From Christiangramia flava JLT2011 (lineage in GTDB: Bacteria > Bacteroidota > Bacteroidia > Flavobacteriales > Flavobacteriaceae): a stretch of 64,000 bases of DNA. Location of the stretch: NCBI RefSeq assembly GCF_001951155.1, contig NZ_CP016359.1:1450001-1514000 (forward strand), in the 5' to 3' direction. The notes beneath the pieces are model-generated. The model was given only the letters and a program-made list of their open reading frames with translations. It did no database searches and was not told where the DNA came from. Made by a program: the position numbers and the translations under genes. Shown here piece by piece: positions 17,802 through 26,233 of this stretch (positions are counted from its first letter, which is position 1; each line of letters begins with the position of its first letter).

Positions 17802-17843
17802 TTACCACATTGCCCGGTCCTGAGCTGATAAATCTTCTTTCAT
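17802..17843 (-). other. 13-codon frame between hmgA and hppD
   Basis: An ATG one base after the hmgA stop (TAATATG) opens a frame for MKEDLSAQDRAMW and a stop. The tight link to hmgA suggests coupled translation. It could be a true mini-peptide, a remnant of a lost gene, or chance. Confidence 0.25.
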
Positions 17844-17844
17844 A

Positions 17845-19014
17845 TTAATGATCTTCCTTGTCGAGCCAGGATTTGTGATAGGTATCATCAGCGATTTCCA
17901 TGGCATCTTCCGTTAGTTTCAAAGGTTTAAAAGTATCTACCATCACGGCAAGTTCTTCTGTTTCGGTCTGGCCAATACTGCGCTCCACGGCTCCCGGATG
18001 TGGTCCATGCGGGATTCCCGCCGGGTGGAGTGAAATATGTCCCGCTTCGATATCGTTACGGCTCATGAAATCCCCGTCTACATAATATAATACCTCATCG
18101 CTATCGATATTGCTGTGGCTGTATGGCGCCGGAATAGCTTCCGGATGATAGTCATATTTTCGCGGACAGAAACTGCACACTACAAAAGCATCGGTCTCAA
18201 AAGTTTGGTGTACCGGTGGCGGCTGGTGGATTCGGCCGGTAATGGGTTCAAAATCGTGAATGGAAAAAGCATAGGGATAATTATACCCGTCATAGCCCAC
18301 CACATCAAACGGGTGAGTGGCATACACCATATCGAATATCTTACCCTGTTTTTTGATCTTTATCAGGAATTCACCACGCTCATCGTTCGTTTCGAGCTCG
18401 TAAGGCTGCCGCAGGTCGCGCTCACAGAATGGCGAGTGCTCCAACAACTGCCCAAACCAGTTTCGGTATTTCTTAGGAGTGTAAATAGGCCTTCTGGATT
18501 CCACGATAAAAAGCCTGTTATCTTCATCATCAAAATCGATCTTGTAGATCGTTCCCCGCGGAATCAACAGGTAATCCCCGTATTTAAAATCCAGGTTTCC
18601 CAGGTGCGTGCGCAACTTTCCGGAGCCTTTATGAATGAACAAGAGCTCATCTGAATCAGCATTTTTGTAAAAATAGTCCTGGCTCAGGTCTTGCGGCGCT
18701 GCCAGAATGATGTCCACATCAGAATTTGTTAAAACGGCTTTCCGACTTTTTAAATAATCTGGATGCGGCGTGATCTGGAAACCTTTGAAACGGTATGATT
18801 TGATATTGTTATCTACAGCCACTTTCGGTTTTACATCATAACTGCCTCGCACTTCCTTCACCTGCGTGGGGCGATGTTCGTGGTAGAGGTTGGAAGACAT
18901 TCCGTCGAAACCAATCGTTCCGAAAAGCTGTTCGTAATAAAGATCACCATTTGGTTTTCTGAAAATCGTATGTCGCTTGTGAGGAATCTTACCCAGTTTA
19001 TGATAAAATGGCAT
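17845..19014 (-). CDS. hmgA: Homogentisate 1,2-dioxygenase
   Basis: It opens the ring of homogentisate to maleylacetoacetate with Fe(II) and O2. The 389 residues are of the bacterial length and start MPFYHKLGKIPHKRHTIF, a conserved opening (the RHTxF segment). The cupin core includes DELLFIHKGSGKLRTHLG and GDYLLIPRGTIYKID. Iron ligands should come from the C-terminal cupin, where HPAGIPHGPHPGAVE carries the His cluster, preceded by PPVHQTFE and EVLYYVDGDF. It is first in the hmgA-hppD pair. The later steps (maleylacetoacetate isomerase, fumarylacetoacetase) are not in this window. No clear promoter box was found in the 141 bases upstream. Confidence 0.96.
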   Translation of the reverse strand: MPFYHKLGKIPHKRHTIFRKPNGDLYYEQLFGTIGFDGMSSNLYHEHRPTQVKEVRGSYDVKPKVAVDNNIKSYRFKGFQITPHPDYLKSRKAVLTNSDVDIILAAPQDLSQDYFYKNADSDELLFIHKGSGKLRTHLGNLDFKYGDYLLIPRGTIYKIDFDDEDNRLFIVESRRPIYTPKKYRNWFGQLLEHSPFCERDLRQPYELETNDERGEFLIKIKKQGKIFDMVYATHPFDVVGYDGYNYPYAFSIHDFEPITGRIHQPPPVHQTFETDAFVVCSFCPRKYDYHPEAIPAPYSHSNIDSDEVLYYVDGDFMSRNDIEAGHISLHPAGIPHGPHPGAVERSIGQTETEELAVMVDTFKPLKLTEDAMEIADDTYHKSWLDKEDH

Positions 19015-19155
19015 AGCTAAAATTTTTGTGAGTTTCGAATTTTATGAAATTCTGAAATATTTAAGCGATTTCAGGAATAAATTTCGATTTCTACAAATAT
19101 CATGAATTTCTAAGGAAATATTCTTAAAACAAGACTAAAAACCTGAAGCAGTATT

Positions 19156-21378
19156 CTAAAACCAGAATCCAAGGCTGAAGAACCAGTAACTCTCTCGAAT
19201 TTCAGGAGAATAAGTGTATTTCACTTCCATTGGCCCCAGGAAAGTCTCCAGGCCATAACCCAGCGCATAACCGGTGTAATCTGGTAAGGAAAGCCAGTTT
19301 CCGGTCTTATACAGGCCGTCTTCCACGTTGGCGATATTCATCCCGGCAATGACATGATTCTTTTTAAAGGGCTGGTAATCCAGCTCCAGCATGGCTTTGA
19401 TATACGAATCAGCCGATAGACTCGCGAAATCATAGCCGAAAAATGGTTTCATATTATTGATAAAATCATTCCCGTAGCCGCCCAGGATGAAATCGAAGAT
19501 TTCGGTACCGTCATTTCCTATTTTGAAACCGGTTTCAGTGGAAAGCCTGGTCGTGAAATTCCGAAAAGGCGTGGCCGCATAGCCCAGCGCGCCTTTGGCG
19601 ATGGAAAATTCAGAAAATGTATTATTGAAATCTGAAGAATAGAGGTACAAATGGAAATCCCCCTGAAAACTGAAGCCCCTGCGAGGGAAATATTTGTTAT
19701 CGTAGGAATCAAATTTGGTGTAACCGAAAACACTTCCGTAGTGGCTGTTTTCGAAAATGAGCTCCGGCCGGTTATTTTCCGGGTCTCCAATCGTGGTGCT
19801 TCTAAGTTTGATGTATTTGTGCTCGATTCCCGCACCGATCGAAAAAACCTGTTTGAATAAGGTTTCCAGATACAACTGGTTCGTGAAATCCTTAAAATTC
19901 ATCTGCAGTTCGCGCACGCCAAATTCATCGGCAACCTCAGCGAAGAAGCGGTTCAGGTCCAGATCGGTCTCAAAAGTATTGTAGCGCGAATTGATTCCCA
20001 CGCTCCAGTAATAACCCTTATCGAGATAATAATTGAAGTTATACCGAAGATTGTCACCCACAATCAGGTCCAGCGAAGCCACATCATTGGTAAACAACAA
20101 ACTTTTGCGGGTGAGATTGATGAGCGCGGCGCTTCGATACAGCTCGTCGTAATGCAGCGCCAGGCGAAGCAGCATCTTATTTTCGCTTTCCTGCATCTGC
20201 ATCGCCAGCCAGTAATTGCCATTTTCATCCTGCGGAATCAACCGGTAATTGATGCGGTCAAAATTGCCCGTAGCCGAAAGGTTGTTCAGGCCAATGCTCA
20301 GGTCTTCGAAATTGTAGGGCTTATCATAATTCAGCTTCAACTTTCCCTGCACGTACGAACGCGGGTAGGTGTTGTTTCCTTCCAGCGTAAGCCCGGAAAT
20401 ATTAAAATCGTCCACTTTCGGAACGTGATCCCGGGTTAGTGTATCTCCAGGTCGTTTCTTCGGGAGTTCCCTGATGAGATCCAGCTTCTTTTCAGCAGCC
20501 ACTCGACCTGAATCGATGATCGCATTGCCCATTTCAAAAGACAATACCGAAAAGTTCGTGATGTCGGGTTTAATGTAAATGCTCGTAAGCGGCTTTTTAT
20601 TCCGCATATCCTGAATTCTTCGGAAGTTGCTGATCTGGTTCATAATCTCGATAACCGATTTCAGCTTTTTCTGATCCACCAGGCTATCCTGCACGTCTAC
20701 CCCAATGATCACATCGGCGCCGCGCTTTCTCATTTCCTCCACCGGAAAATTATTGGAAACACCGCCATCTGTGAGCAGTTTATCATCCATTTTGATCGGG
20801 CTTAGCAAGCTGGGAATAGCACCCGATGCCGAAATTGCCTTTGCCAGCGAACCTTTATCCAGGATCACCTCTTCGCCGGTTTCCACGTTGGTGGCGACAC
20901 AAAAGAAAGGAATAGAGAGCTCGTTGAAATCGTTCACATCGCTCACATGCAGCGTAAGCCGCGACATCAGGTTATAAATATTCTGCCCCTTGGAAAGGCC
21001 GGTGGGAAAGGAAATGGTAAAATTATCGAAAGGCAGGGTGATGGCGTATTTTTCAGCGTCTTCCTTTTCATAAAAAGTCTTGGCGTTACGCGGCAGGTCG
21101 TCCTGGATGAGAATGTCAAAATTCGTCTGGTTGAAAATGGAATCCAGCTCCTTTGCCGAGTAGCCTGCGGCATACAACCCGCCCACGATGGCCCCCATAC
21201 TGGTCCCACCGATATAATCTATCTGCACTCCTTCTTCTTCCAGTATTTCCAGCACCCCAATGTGTGCGAGGCCTTTTGCGCCACCACCGCTGAGCACCAG
21301 CCCTACTTTAGGCCGGTTTTCCTGAGCCATTCCCTGCAACAGGTAGAAACTGAAAAGAAGTGCGAGAATTTTACGCAT
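19156..21378 (-). CDS. Patatin-like phospholipase fused to an outer-membrane barrel (PlpD/type Vd-like)
   Basis: I take the ATG at 21378 (MRKILALLFSFYLLQGMAQ), which gives a signal peptide; a longer frame to 21426 runs into uvrC. The patatin domain (about 25-240) has the oxyanion loop GLVLSGGGAKGLAH, the nucleophile GGTSMGA (GxSxG) and the Asp of the dyad in TDGGVSNNFP. A POTRA-like region follows (about 320-390, ISGLTLEGNNTYPRSYVQGK), then a BamA/Omp85-type barrel to residue 740 ending ESYWFFSLGFWF. Such proteins are thought to place a phospholipase on the cell surface or in the periplasm. The gene starts within the last bases of uvrC (8-base overlap), so it is probably cotranscribed with it without any functional link. 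Confidence 0.92.
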   Translation of the reverse strand: MRKILALLFSFYLLQGMAQENRPKVGLVLSGGGAKGLAHIGVLEILEEEGVQIDYIGGTSMGAIVGGLYAAGYSAKELDSIFNQTNFDILIQDDLPRNAKTFYEKEDAEKYAITLPFDNFTISFPTGLSKGQNIYNLMSRLTLHVSDVNDFNELSIPFFCVATNVETGEEVILDKGSLAKAISASGAIPSLLSPIKMDDKLLTDGGVSNNFPVEEMRKRGADVIIGVDVQDSLVDQKKLKSVIEIMNQISNFRRIQDMRNKKPLTSIYIKPDITNFSVLSFEMGNAIIDSGRVAAEKKLDLIRELPKKRPGDTLTRDHVPKVDDFNISGLTLEGNNTYPRSYVQGKLKLNYDKPYNFEDLSIGLNNLSATGNFDRINYRLIPQDENGNYWLAMQMQESENKMLLRLALHYDELYRSAALINLTRKSLLFTNDVASLDLIVGDNLRYNFNYYLDKGYYWSVGINSRYNTFETDLDLNRFFAEVADEFGVRELQMNFKDFTNQLYLETLFKQVFSIGAGIEHKYIKLRSTTIGDPENNRPELIFENSHYGSVFGYTKFDSYDNKYFPRRGFSFQGDFHLYLYSSDFNNTFSEFSIAKGALGYAATPFRNFTTRLSTETGFKIGNDGTEIFDFILGGYGNDFINNMKPFFGYDFASLSADSYIKAMLELDYQPFKKNHVIAGMNIANVEDGLYKTGNWLSLPDYTGYALGYGLETFLGPMEVKYTYSPEIRESYWFFSLGFWF

Positions 21379-23170
21379 TTTCCTTGTGATAAAAATTATA
21401 GACGATCCCAGCGCGGGAAGCCCCAACCACTTCAGCCAGATCTTTTTCCGAAGCTTCCTTCACCCGTTTGAGCGACCTGAAATGCTTCAGTAGTTCCACT
21501 ACGGTTTTTTCCCCGATCCCGGGAATCGATTCCAGTTCGGTATTCAAGGCGGTCTTGCTGCGCTTGCTTCGGTGGAAGGTGATCCCGAAACGGTGCGCCT
21601 CATTCCGCAGCTGCTGGATGATCTTCAGAGTTTCTGATTTTTTGTCCAGGTACAGCGGAATGGGATCTTCCGGGTAAAAAATCTCCTCGAGTCGTTTTGC
21701 GATCCCGATAATGGCGATCTTTCCGCGTAATCCTAAAGTCTCTAGGGCCTTGACTCCACTGGAAAGCTGACCTTTCCCCCCATCCACGATAATCAGCTGC
21801 GGCAGGTCGCCATCTTCATTCAGCAATCTTCGGTAGCGCCTGAAAACGACCTCTTCCATTGATGCAAAATCATTTGGACCTTCCACCGTCTTGATATTAA
21901 ATTTACGATAATCCTTTTTACTGGGTTTTCCATCCTTAAAAACGACGCAGGCCGCCACGGGGTTGGTTCCCTGGATGTTCGAGTTATCAAAACACTCTAT
22001 ATGACGGGGCTCTTTGCTCAGCCGCAGGTCTTCCTTCATCTGCGCCATCACACGATTTACATGCCGGTCTGGATCAACGATCTTCATTTGCTTAAAGCGT
22101 TCCTGGCGGTAGTATTTGGCATTTCTTTCGGAAAGTTCCACGATCTTTCGCTTATCTCCCAATTTGGGAACCGTGACCTTGATCTCTTCGCCGGCATCGA
22201 CCTTGAAGGGAACAAAGATCTCTTTGGAATTGGAATTGAAACGCTGCCGGATCTCGGTAATGGCCAGCTCCAGCAATTCCTCATCGCTTTCATCCAGCTT
22301 TTTCTTCATTTCGATGGTATGGGAACGAATGATCGATCCATGTGAAAGCTGAAGGAAATTCACATAGCCATAACCTTCATCTGAAACCACCGAGAAAACA
22401 TCCACGTTATTGATCTTGGGGTTTACCACAGTTGATTTGGACTGGTAATTCTCCAGGACATCGATCTTGTCTTTGATGCGCTGTGCCTCCTCGAATTCCA
22501 TATTTTCGGCATGTGTTTTCATCTGCTCCCGGAACTGCTGCAGGGAATCTTTGAAATTTCCTTTTACGATCTGCCTGATCGCTTCAATATTCCGGTTGTA
22601 TTCTTCCTCAGGCTGAAAACCTTCGCAGGGCCCTTCACAATTTCCGAGGTGATATTCAAGGCAAACCTTGTATTTGCCATCCCGGATCTTATCTTCTGCC
22701 AGGTCATAATTACAGGTTCGCAGTTTGTAGAGACCTTTGATGAGGTCCAGTAAGGTGTTCACTGTTTTAAAACTGGTGAAAGGACCGTAGTATTCGCTAC
22801 CGTCGCGAATGAGTCGGCGGGTAGGGAAAACCCGGGGAAATCGCTCATTTTTAATGCATATCCACGGATAGGTCTTGTCATCCTTCAGCATGACGTTGAA
22901 CCGTGGCTGATGTTTCTTGATCAGGTTATTCTCGAGCAGTAATGCATCGGTTTCCGAAGCCACCACAATATGCCTGATCTCCCTGATCTTCTTCACCATC
23001 ACACCTATACGGTGACTGTCGTGTTTCTTGGTAAAATAAGAGGTCACGCGTTTTTTCAGGTTTTTCGCCTTTCCCACGTAGAGTATCTTCCCGTTCTTAT
23101 CGAAATACTGGTAGACCCCGGGACCGTTGGGCAAGGTTTTTAACTGAACTTCCAGAGCAGGCTTTTCCAT
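21371..23170 (-). CDS. uvrC: UvrABC excinuclease subunit C
   Basis: UvrC makes both cuts beside a DNA lesion in nucleotide excision repair, with UvrB. The 599 residues show the N-terminal GIY-YIG nuclease (GPGVYQYFDKNGKILYVGKA), a Cys cluster region (CLEYHLGNCEGPC), the UVR/UvrB-binding helix (ENMEFEEAQRIKDKID), the RNase H-like C-terminal nuclease (IECFDNSNIQGTNPVA, IVDGGKGQL) and the tandem helix-hairpin-helix (SIPGIGEKTVVELLKHF). Length and order are normal. It is divergent from the RimB-like gene. The downstream patatin gene overlaps its 3' end. Confidence 0.97.
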   Translation of the reverse strand: MEKPALEVQLKTLPNGPGVYQYFDKNGKILYVGKAKNLKKRVTSYFTKKHDSHRIGVMVKKIREIRHIVVASETDALLLENNLIKKHQPRFNVMLKDDKTYPWICIKNERFPRVFPTRRLIRDGSEYYGPFTSFKTVNTLLDLIKGLYKLRTCNYDLAEDKIRDGKYKVCLEYHLGNCEGPCEGFQPEEEYNRNIEAIRQIVKGNFKDSLQQFREQMKTHAENMEFEEAQRIKDKIDVLENYQSKSTVVNPKINNVDVFSVVSDEGYGYVNFLQLSHGSIIRSHTIEMKKKLDESDEELLELAITEIRQRFNSNSKEIFVPFKVDAGEEIKVTVPKLGDKRKIVELSERNAKYYRQERFKQMKIVDPDRHVNRVMAQMKEDLRLSKEPRHIECFDNSNIQGTNPVAACVVFKDGKPSKKDYRKFNIKTVEGPNDFASMEEVVFRRYRRLLNEDGDLPQLIIVDGGKGQLSSGVKALETLGLRGKIAIIGIAKRLEEIFYPEDPIPLYLDKKSETLKIIQQLRNEAHRFGITFHRSKRSKTALNTELESIPGIGEKTVVELLKHFRSLKRVKEASEKDLAEVVGASRAGIVYNFYHKENA

Positions 23171-23326
23171 TAACCCAAATTTAAAATTTTAATAGCAGCC
23201 ACAGGAATAATTTCAGACTATAAACCCTAAAAAATTCAAAAGATTTTCCAATCATTTAAAATTTTACCAAATCTTTGCATCTGCCGGCAAAGCCCAAAAA
23301 TTTATGGCATTTTAGTATATTGCACT

Positions 23327-23776
23327 ATGGAGAAGCTCGTTATTGGCAGGTTTGACAAAGCTGACTTCCCTGCTCTGAATCTAAACGATATCGCTGTGAA
23401 GATCGATACCGGAGCATACACTTCCTCAATACATTGCGAGAATATTGAAGAAAAAGGAAACGAATTGCATTGCACCTTCTTTGATGAAGAACATCCCCAT
23501 TACAACGGGAAGCATTTTGTTTTTACTGATTTTGACACTGCCTTTGTGAGAAGCAGTAACGGGATTATCCAGAAAAGATACCAGATCCAGTCTAATATCA
23601 GGCTGTTCGGTAAAAAATATAAAATCTCACTAACCCTTTCAGACCGCCAGGAAATGAGATATCCTGTCCTGATTGGCAGAAAATTTTTAACCAAAAAATT
23701 CATCGTAGACACGGAACTTACCGATGTGTCTTTCAAGAAGAAATTAAATGAAGATTCGAATTCTATCACGAAATAG
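23327..23776 (+). CDS. RimB-like retropepsin-type protease (ATP-dependent zinc protease family)
   Basis: 149 residues of the family called ATP-dependent zinc protease (COG4067), which is in fact retropepsin-like. [13 protein letters not shown] holds the aspartic-protease DTG motif, and [11 protein letters not shown] the second conserved strand and turn. In Pseudomonas the homologue RimB works with RimK, the ligase that adds glutamate residues to ribosomal protein S6. Here the next gene, overlapping by 29 bases, is a RimK-like ligase, so the pairing is kept. The protein is cytoplasmic, without signal peptide. The start ATG is well placed. No RimA-like small regulator is visible in the locus. 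Confidence 0.88.
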   Translation: MEKLVIGRFDKADFPALNLNDIAVKIDTGAYTSSIHCENIEEKGNELHCTFFDEEHPHYNGKHFVFTDFDTAFVRSSNGIIQKRYQIQSNIRLFGKKYKISLTLSDRQEMRYPVLIGRKFLTKKFIVDTELTDVSFKKKLNEDSNSITK

Positions 23777-24620
23777 CCGCCTGTATTCTACCAAAAGACT
23801 GGTCGAGGCCGCCAGGAAAAGAAATCATGACGTAGAGGTGATCGATCCTACCAAGTGTGACCTCGTTATTGAAAAAAGAAAACCTTCCATTTATTATAAA
23901 AATCAGTTTCTGGATGATACCGATGCCGTAATTCCAAGAATCGGGGCGTCCATCACATTCTACGGAACGGCCGTGGTACGCCAATTCGAAATGATGGGAA
24001 CCTTCACGACTACTGAATCTCAGGCGCTGGTGAGAAGCCGGGACAAACTCAGAAGTCTGCAGATATTATCACGCGCAAGACTGGGTCTTCCGAAGACTAT
24101 TTTCACTAATTATTCCAAAGATGTGACCAAGATCATCGATCATGTTGGCGGAGCACCGGTCATTATCAAATTACTCGAAGGAACACAGGGTCTTGGCGTT
24201 GTTTTGGCCGAAACTCAAAGTGCAGCAGAATCGGTTATCGAAGCTTTTAACGGTTTACAGGCCCGTGTGATCGTACAGGAGTTCATCAAAGAAGCCGGCG
24301 GAGCCGATATTCGGGCGTTCGTCGTTGACGGGCAGGTGGTTGGCGCCATGAAAAGACAGGGAAAAGAAGGGGAATTCCGCTCCAACCTTCACCGAGGAGG
24401 AACCGCTGAAGTGATCCAGTTAAGTGATGAGGAAGAAAACGCTGCCATTAAAGCTGCAAAAGCTATGGCTCTTGGAGTTGCCGGTGTGGATATGCTTCAG
24501 AGTAGTCGCGGACCGCTGATCCTGGAGGTAAACAGTTCTCCTGGACTGGAAGGAATTGAACAGGCAACCGGGAAAGACATCGCCAAATCTATTATCAGAT
24601 ATATTGAACGAAACATGTAG
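23748..24620 (+). CDS. rimK: RimK-family ATP-grasp alpha-L-glutamate ligase
   Basis: 290 residues of the ATP-grasp RimK family, which adds glutamate to the C-terminus of ribosomal protein S6 (or related substrates) with ATP. Motifs: N-terminal [33 protein letters not shown]-binding [16 protein letters not shown], and the metal-binding [15 protein letters not shown] near the C-terminus. The gene overlaps the RimB-like gene (start at 23748 within its 3' end) and is 3 bases before the M14-type gene, so the three are translated together. The true substrate is not shown by the sequence; S6 is not encoded here. Confidence 0.9.
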   Translation: MKIRILSRNSRLYSTKRLVEAARKRNHDVEVIDPTKCDLVIEKRKPSIYYKNQFLDDTDAVIPRIGASITFYGTAVVRQFEMMGTFTTTESQALVRSRDKLRSLQILSRARLGLPKTIFTNYSKDVTKIIDHVGGAPVIIKLLEGTQGLGVVLAETQSAAESVIEAFNGLQARVIVQEFIKEAGGADIRAFVVDGQVVGAMKRQGKEGEFRSNLHRGGTAEVIQLSDEEENAAIKAAKAMALGVAGVDMLQSSRGPLILEVNSSPGLEGIEQATGKDIAKSIIRYIERNM

Positions 24621-24623
24621 CCT

Positions 24624-25622
24624 ATGCCCAAAATAGACAAGAACAATGTTCTTGAGATCCTGGGTGAAAAAGTGATGCCCGGAAAAGGAGCCACCATTAA
24701 CTTCAATATGGCCAAGCTCTACACCACTACATCTGTAGAGGTCCCCGTCATCATCGAGCGTTCTAAAAAACCCGGCCCCGTAGTGCTTTTAACAGCCGGC
24801 ATCCACGGCGATGAGATCAACGGTGTAGAGATCATCAGGCAAATTATTTCAAAAGGCATTAATAAACCACGTATTGGGACCATCATTTGTATTCCCATTG
24901 TAAATATTTTCGGCTTCCTGAATATGACCCGGGAATTCCCGGACGGTCGTGACCTGAACCGCGTATTTCCTGGTACCAAACACGGCTCCCTGGCCAGTAG
25001 ATTCGCTTACCAGTTCGTAAAGAAAATCCTGCCTATCGCCGATTTCTGCCTGGATTTCCATACTGGCGGGGCAGCAAGGTTCAACGCTCCGCAAATCAGG
25101 GTCAAGAAAGGTGACGAACAAAGCCTGAAATACGCCAGAATCTTCAATGCACCATTTACCATCCATTCCAAAACAATTACAAAATCCTACCGCGAAACCT
25201 GCTCCAAACTGGGAATTCCCGTTCTCCTTTTTGAAGGTGGAAAATCCCAGGACAGCAATAAAGAGGTGGCAAAAGTTGGAGTGGAAGGCGCGATGCGAAT
25301 TCTGAGCCACCTGGATATGCTGAGCAACAAATTCGACTATCCGGATGTGCACCAGGAAACCGTGGTGATCGAGCACACGACCTGGATGCGCGCCAAATAC
25401 AGTGGTCTCCTGCATATTAAAATTCCCTGTGGAAAACACGTCGAAAAAGGAGAATATATCGCTACCATTACCGATCCCTACGGAAAATTTCGACACAAGA
25501 TCAAAGCGGGAAATTCCGGCTATATCATCAATGTGAACGAATCTCCTATCGTGTACCAGGGAGATGCGATTTTCCATATCAGCTTACCGGCTAAAACAGA
25601 AGAGGCGCATGACGAAGACTGA
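24624..25622 (+). CDS. M14-type succinylglutamate desuccinylase/aspartoacylase family protein
   Basis: 332 residues of the AstE/aspartoacylase group of zinc carboxypeptidases. Zinc ligands are visible in TAGIHGDEINGVE (HxxE) and in CLDFHTGGAARFNAP (His); LLFEGGKSQDSN carries the probable catalytic Glu. A C-terminal beta-rich part (about 255-325: GLLHIKIPCGKHVEKGEY) looks like the lipoyl-like barrel found in this group. These enzymes remove acyl groups from the amino group of an acidic amino acid. The operon with RimK suggests a substrate linked to gamma- or alpha-linked glutamate, possibly as an eraser of the RimK mark; that is inference. It overlaps the next gene by 14 bases. Confidence 0.88.
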   Translation: MPKIDKNNVLEILGEKVMPGKGATINFNMAKLYTTTSVEVPVIIERSKKPGPVVLLTAGIHGDEINGVEIIRQIISKGINKPRIGTIICIPIVNIFGFLNMTREFPDGRDLNRVFPGTKHGSLASRFAYQFVKKILPIADFCLDFHTGGAARFNAPQIRVKKGDEQSLKYARIFNAPFTIHSKTITKSYRETCSKLGIPVLLFEGGKSQDSNKEVAKVGVEGAMRILSHLDMLSNKFDYPDVHQETVVIEHTTWMRAKYSGLLHIKIPCGKHVEKGEYIATITDPYGKFRHKIKAGNSGYIINVNESPIVYQGDAIFHISLPAKTEEAHDED

Positions 25623-26178
25623 AATCCGCAAGCAGTATAAAGCCCTTCGGCTGAAATTATCTTCCGAAGAAATTGAAGAATATAGCCTCGAAATTGCCAA
25701 TAAGGCCCTGGAACTTCCTATCTGGAATGCCGAATTTTACCATCTTTTTCTGAGTATTGCCGAACAAAAAGAGGTTGATACCGAATTTTTACTGCATATT
25801 ATCCAGGGGAAAGACAAACACGTAGTGATCCCGAAGTCGGAACCTAAAACCGGCGGAATGGTCAATTATTTGCTTACAGATCAAACTAAAATCAAAAAAA
25901 ACCGGTGGAATATTCCGGAACCGCAGGATGGCATCGAAATTTCACATGATAAGATAGAAGTTGTATTCATCCCTTTGCTGGCATTCGATGAAAATGGTCA
26001 CCGCGTAGGCTATGGAAAGGGATTTTATGATCGTTTTTTAGCCAAATGCCGGCCAGACGTACTCAAAATTGGGCTTTCCTTTTTCGAAGCCGTGCCAGAA
26101 ATCAGGGATGTTTTCAGCAGCGATATTCCTTTAAATTATTGTATTACACCGTCTAAGACCTATAAATTCAGCAACTAA
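25609..26178 (+). CDS. 5-Formyltetrahydrofolate cyclo-ligase
   Basis: It converts 5-formyl-THF to 5,10-methenyl-THF with ATP. The ATG at 25609 (MTKTEIRKQYKALRLKLS) is chosen over one at 25564, which would be read inside the previous gene. The 189 residues have the usual N-terminal helix with basic residues that bind ATP (KTEIRKQYK) and the signature IPLLAFDENGHRVGYGKGFYDRFL (here split: IPLLAFDENGHRVGYG and KGFYDRFL). The C-terminus PLNYCITPSKTY is typical. It is the last gene of the rimB-rimK-M14 run and overlaps by 14 bases. Its link to that system is unclear and may be only shared transcription. Confidence 0.93.
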   Translation: MTKTEIRKQYKALRLKLSSEEIEEYSLEIANKALELPIWNAEFYHLFLSIAEQKEVDTEFLLHIIQGKDKHVVIPKSEPKTGGMVNYLLTDQTKIKKNRWNIPEPQDGIEISHDKIEVVFIPLLAFDENGHRVGYGKGFYDRFLAKCRPDVLKIGLSFFEAVPEIRDVFSSDIPLNYCITPSKTYKFSN

Positions 26179-26233
26179 ATAATTTTTGTATTGGTAAGCT
26201 TATTCAGTTATTTTTAACCCATAAATCACTTCG

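Noticed and set aside
23176..23183. TAAATTTG box before uvrC on the reverse strand
   Set aside because: It matches TAnnTTTG but lies only 6 bases before the ATG, which would leave no leader; AT-rich chance match is more likely.
24849..25577. A 242-codon open frame on the reverse strand
   Set aside because: It is antisense to the M14-type gene, which has all zinc-site motifs in the forward frame.
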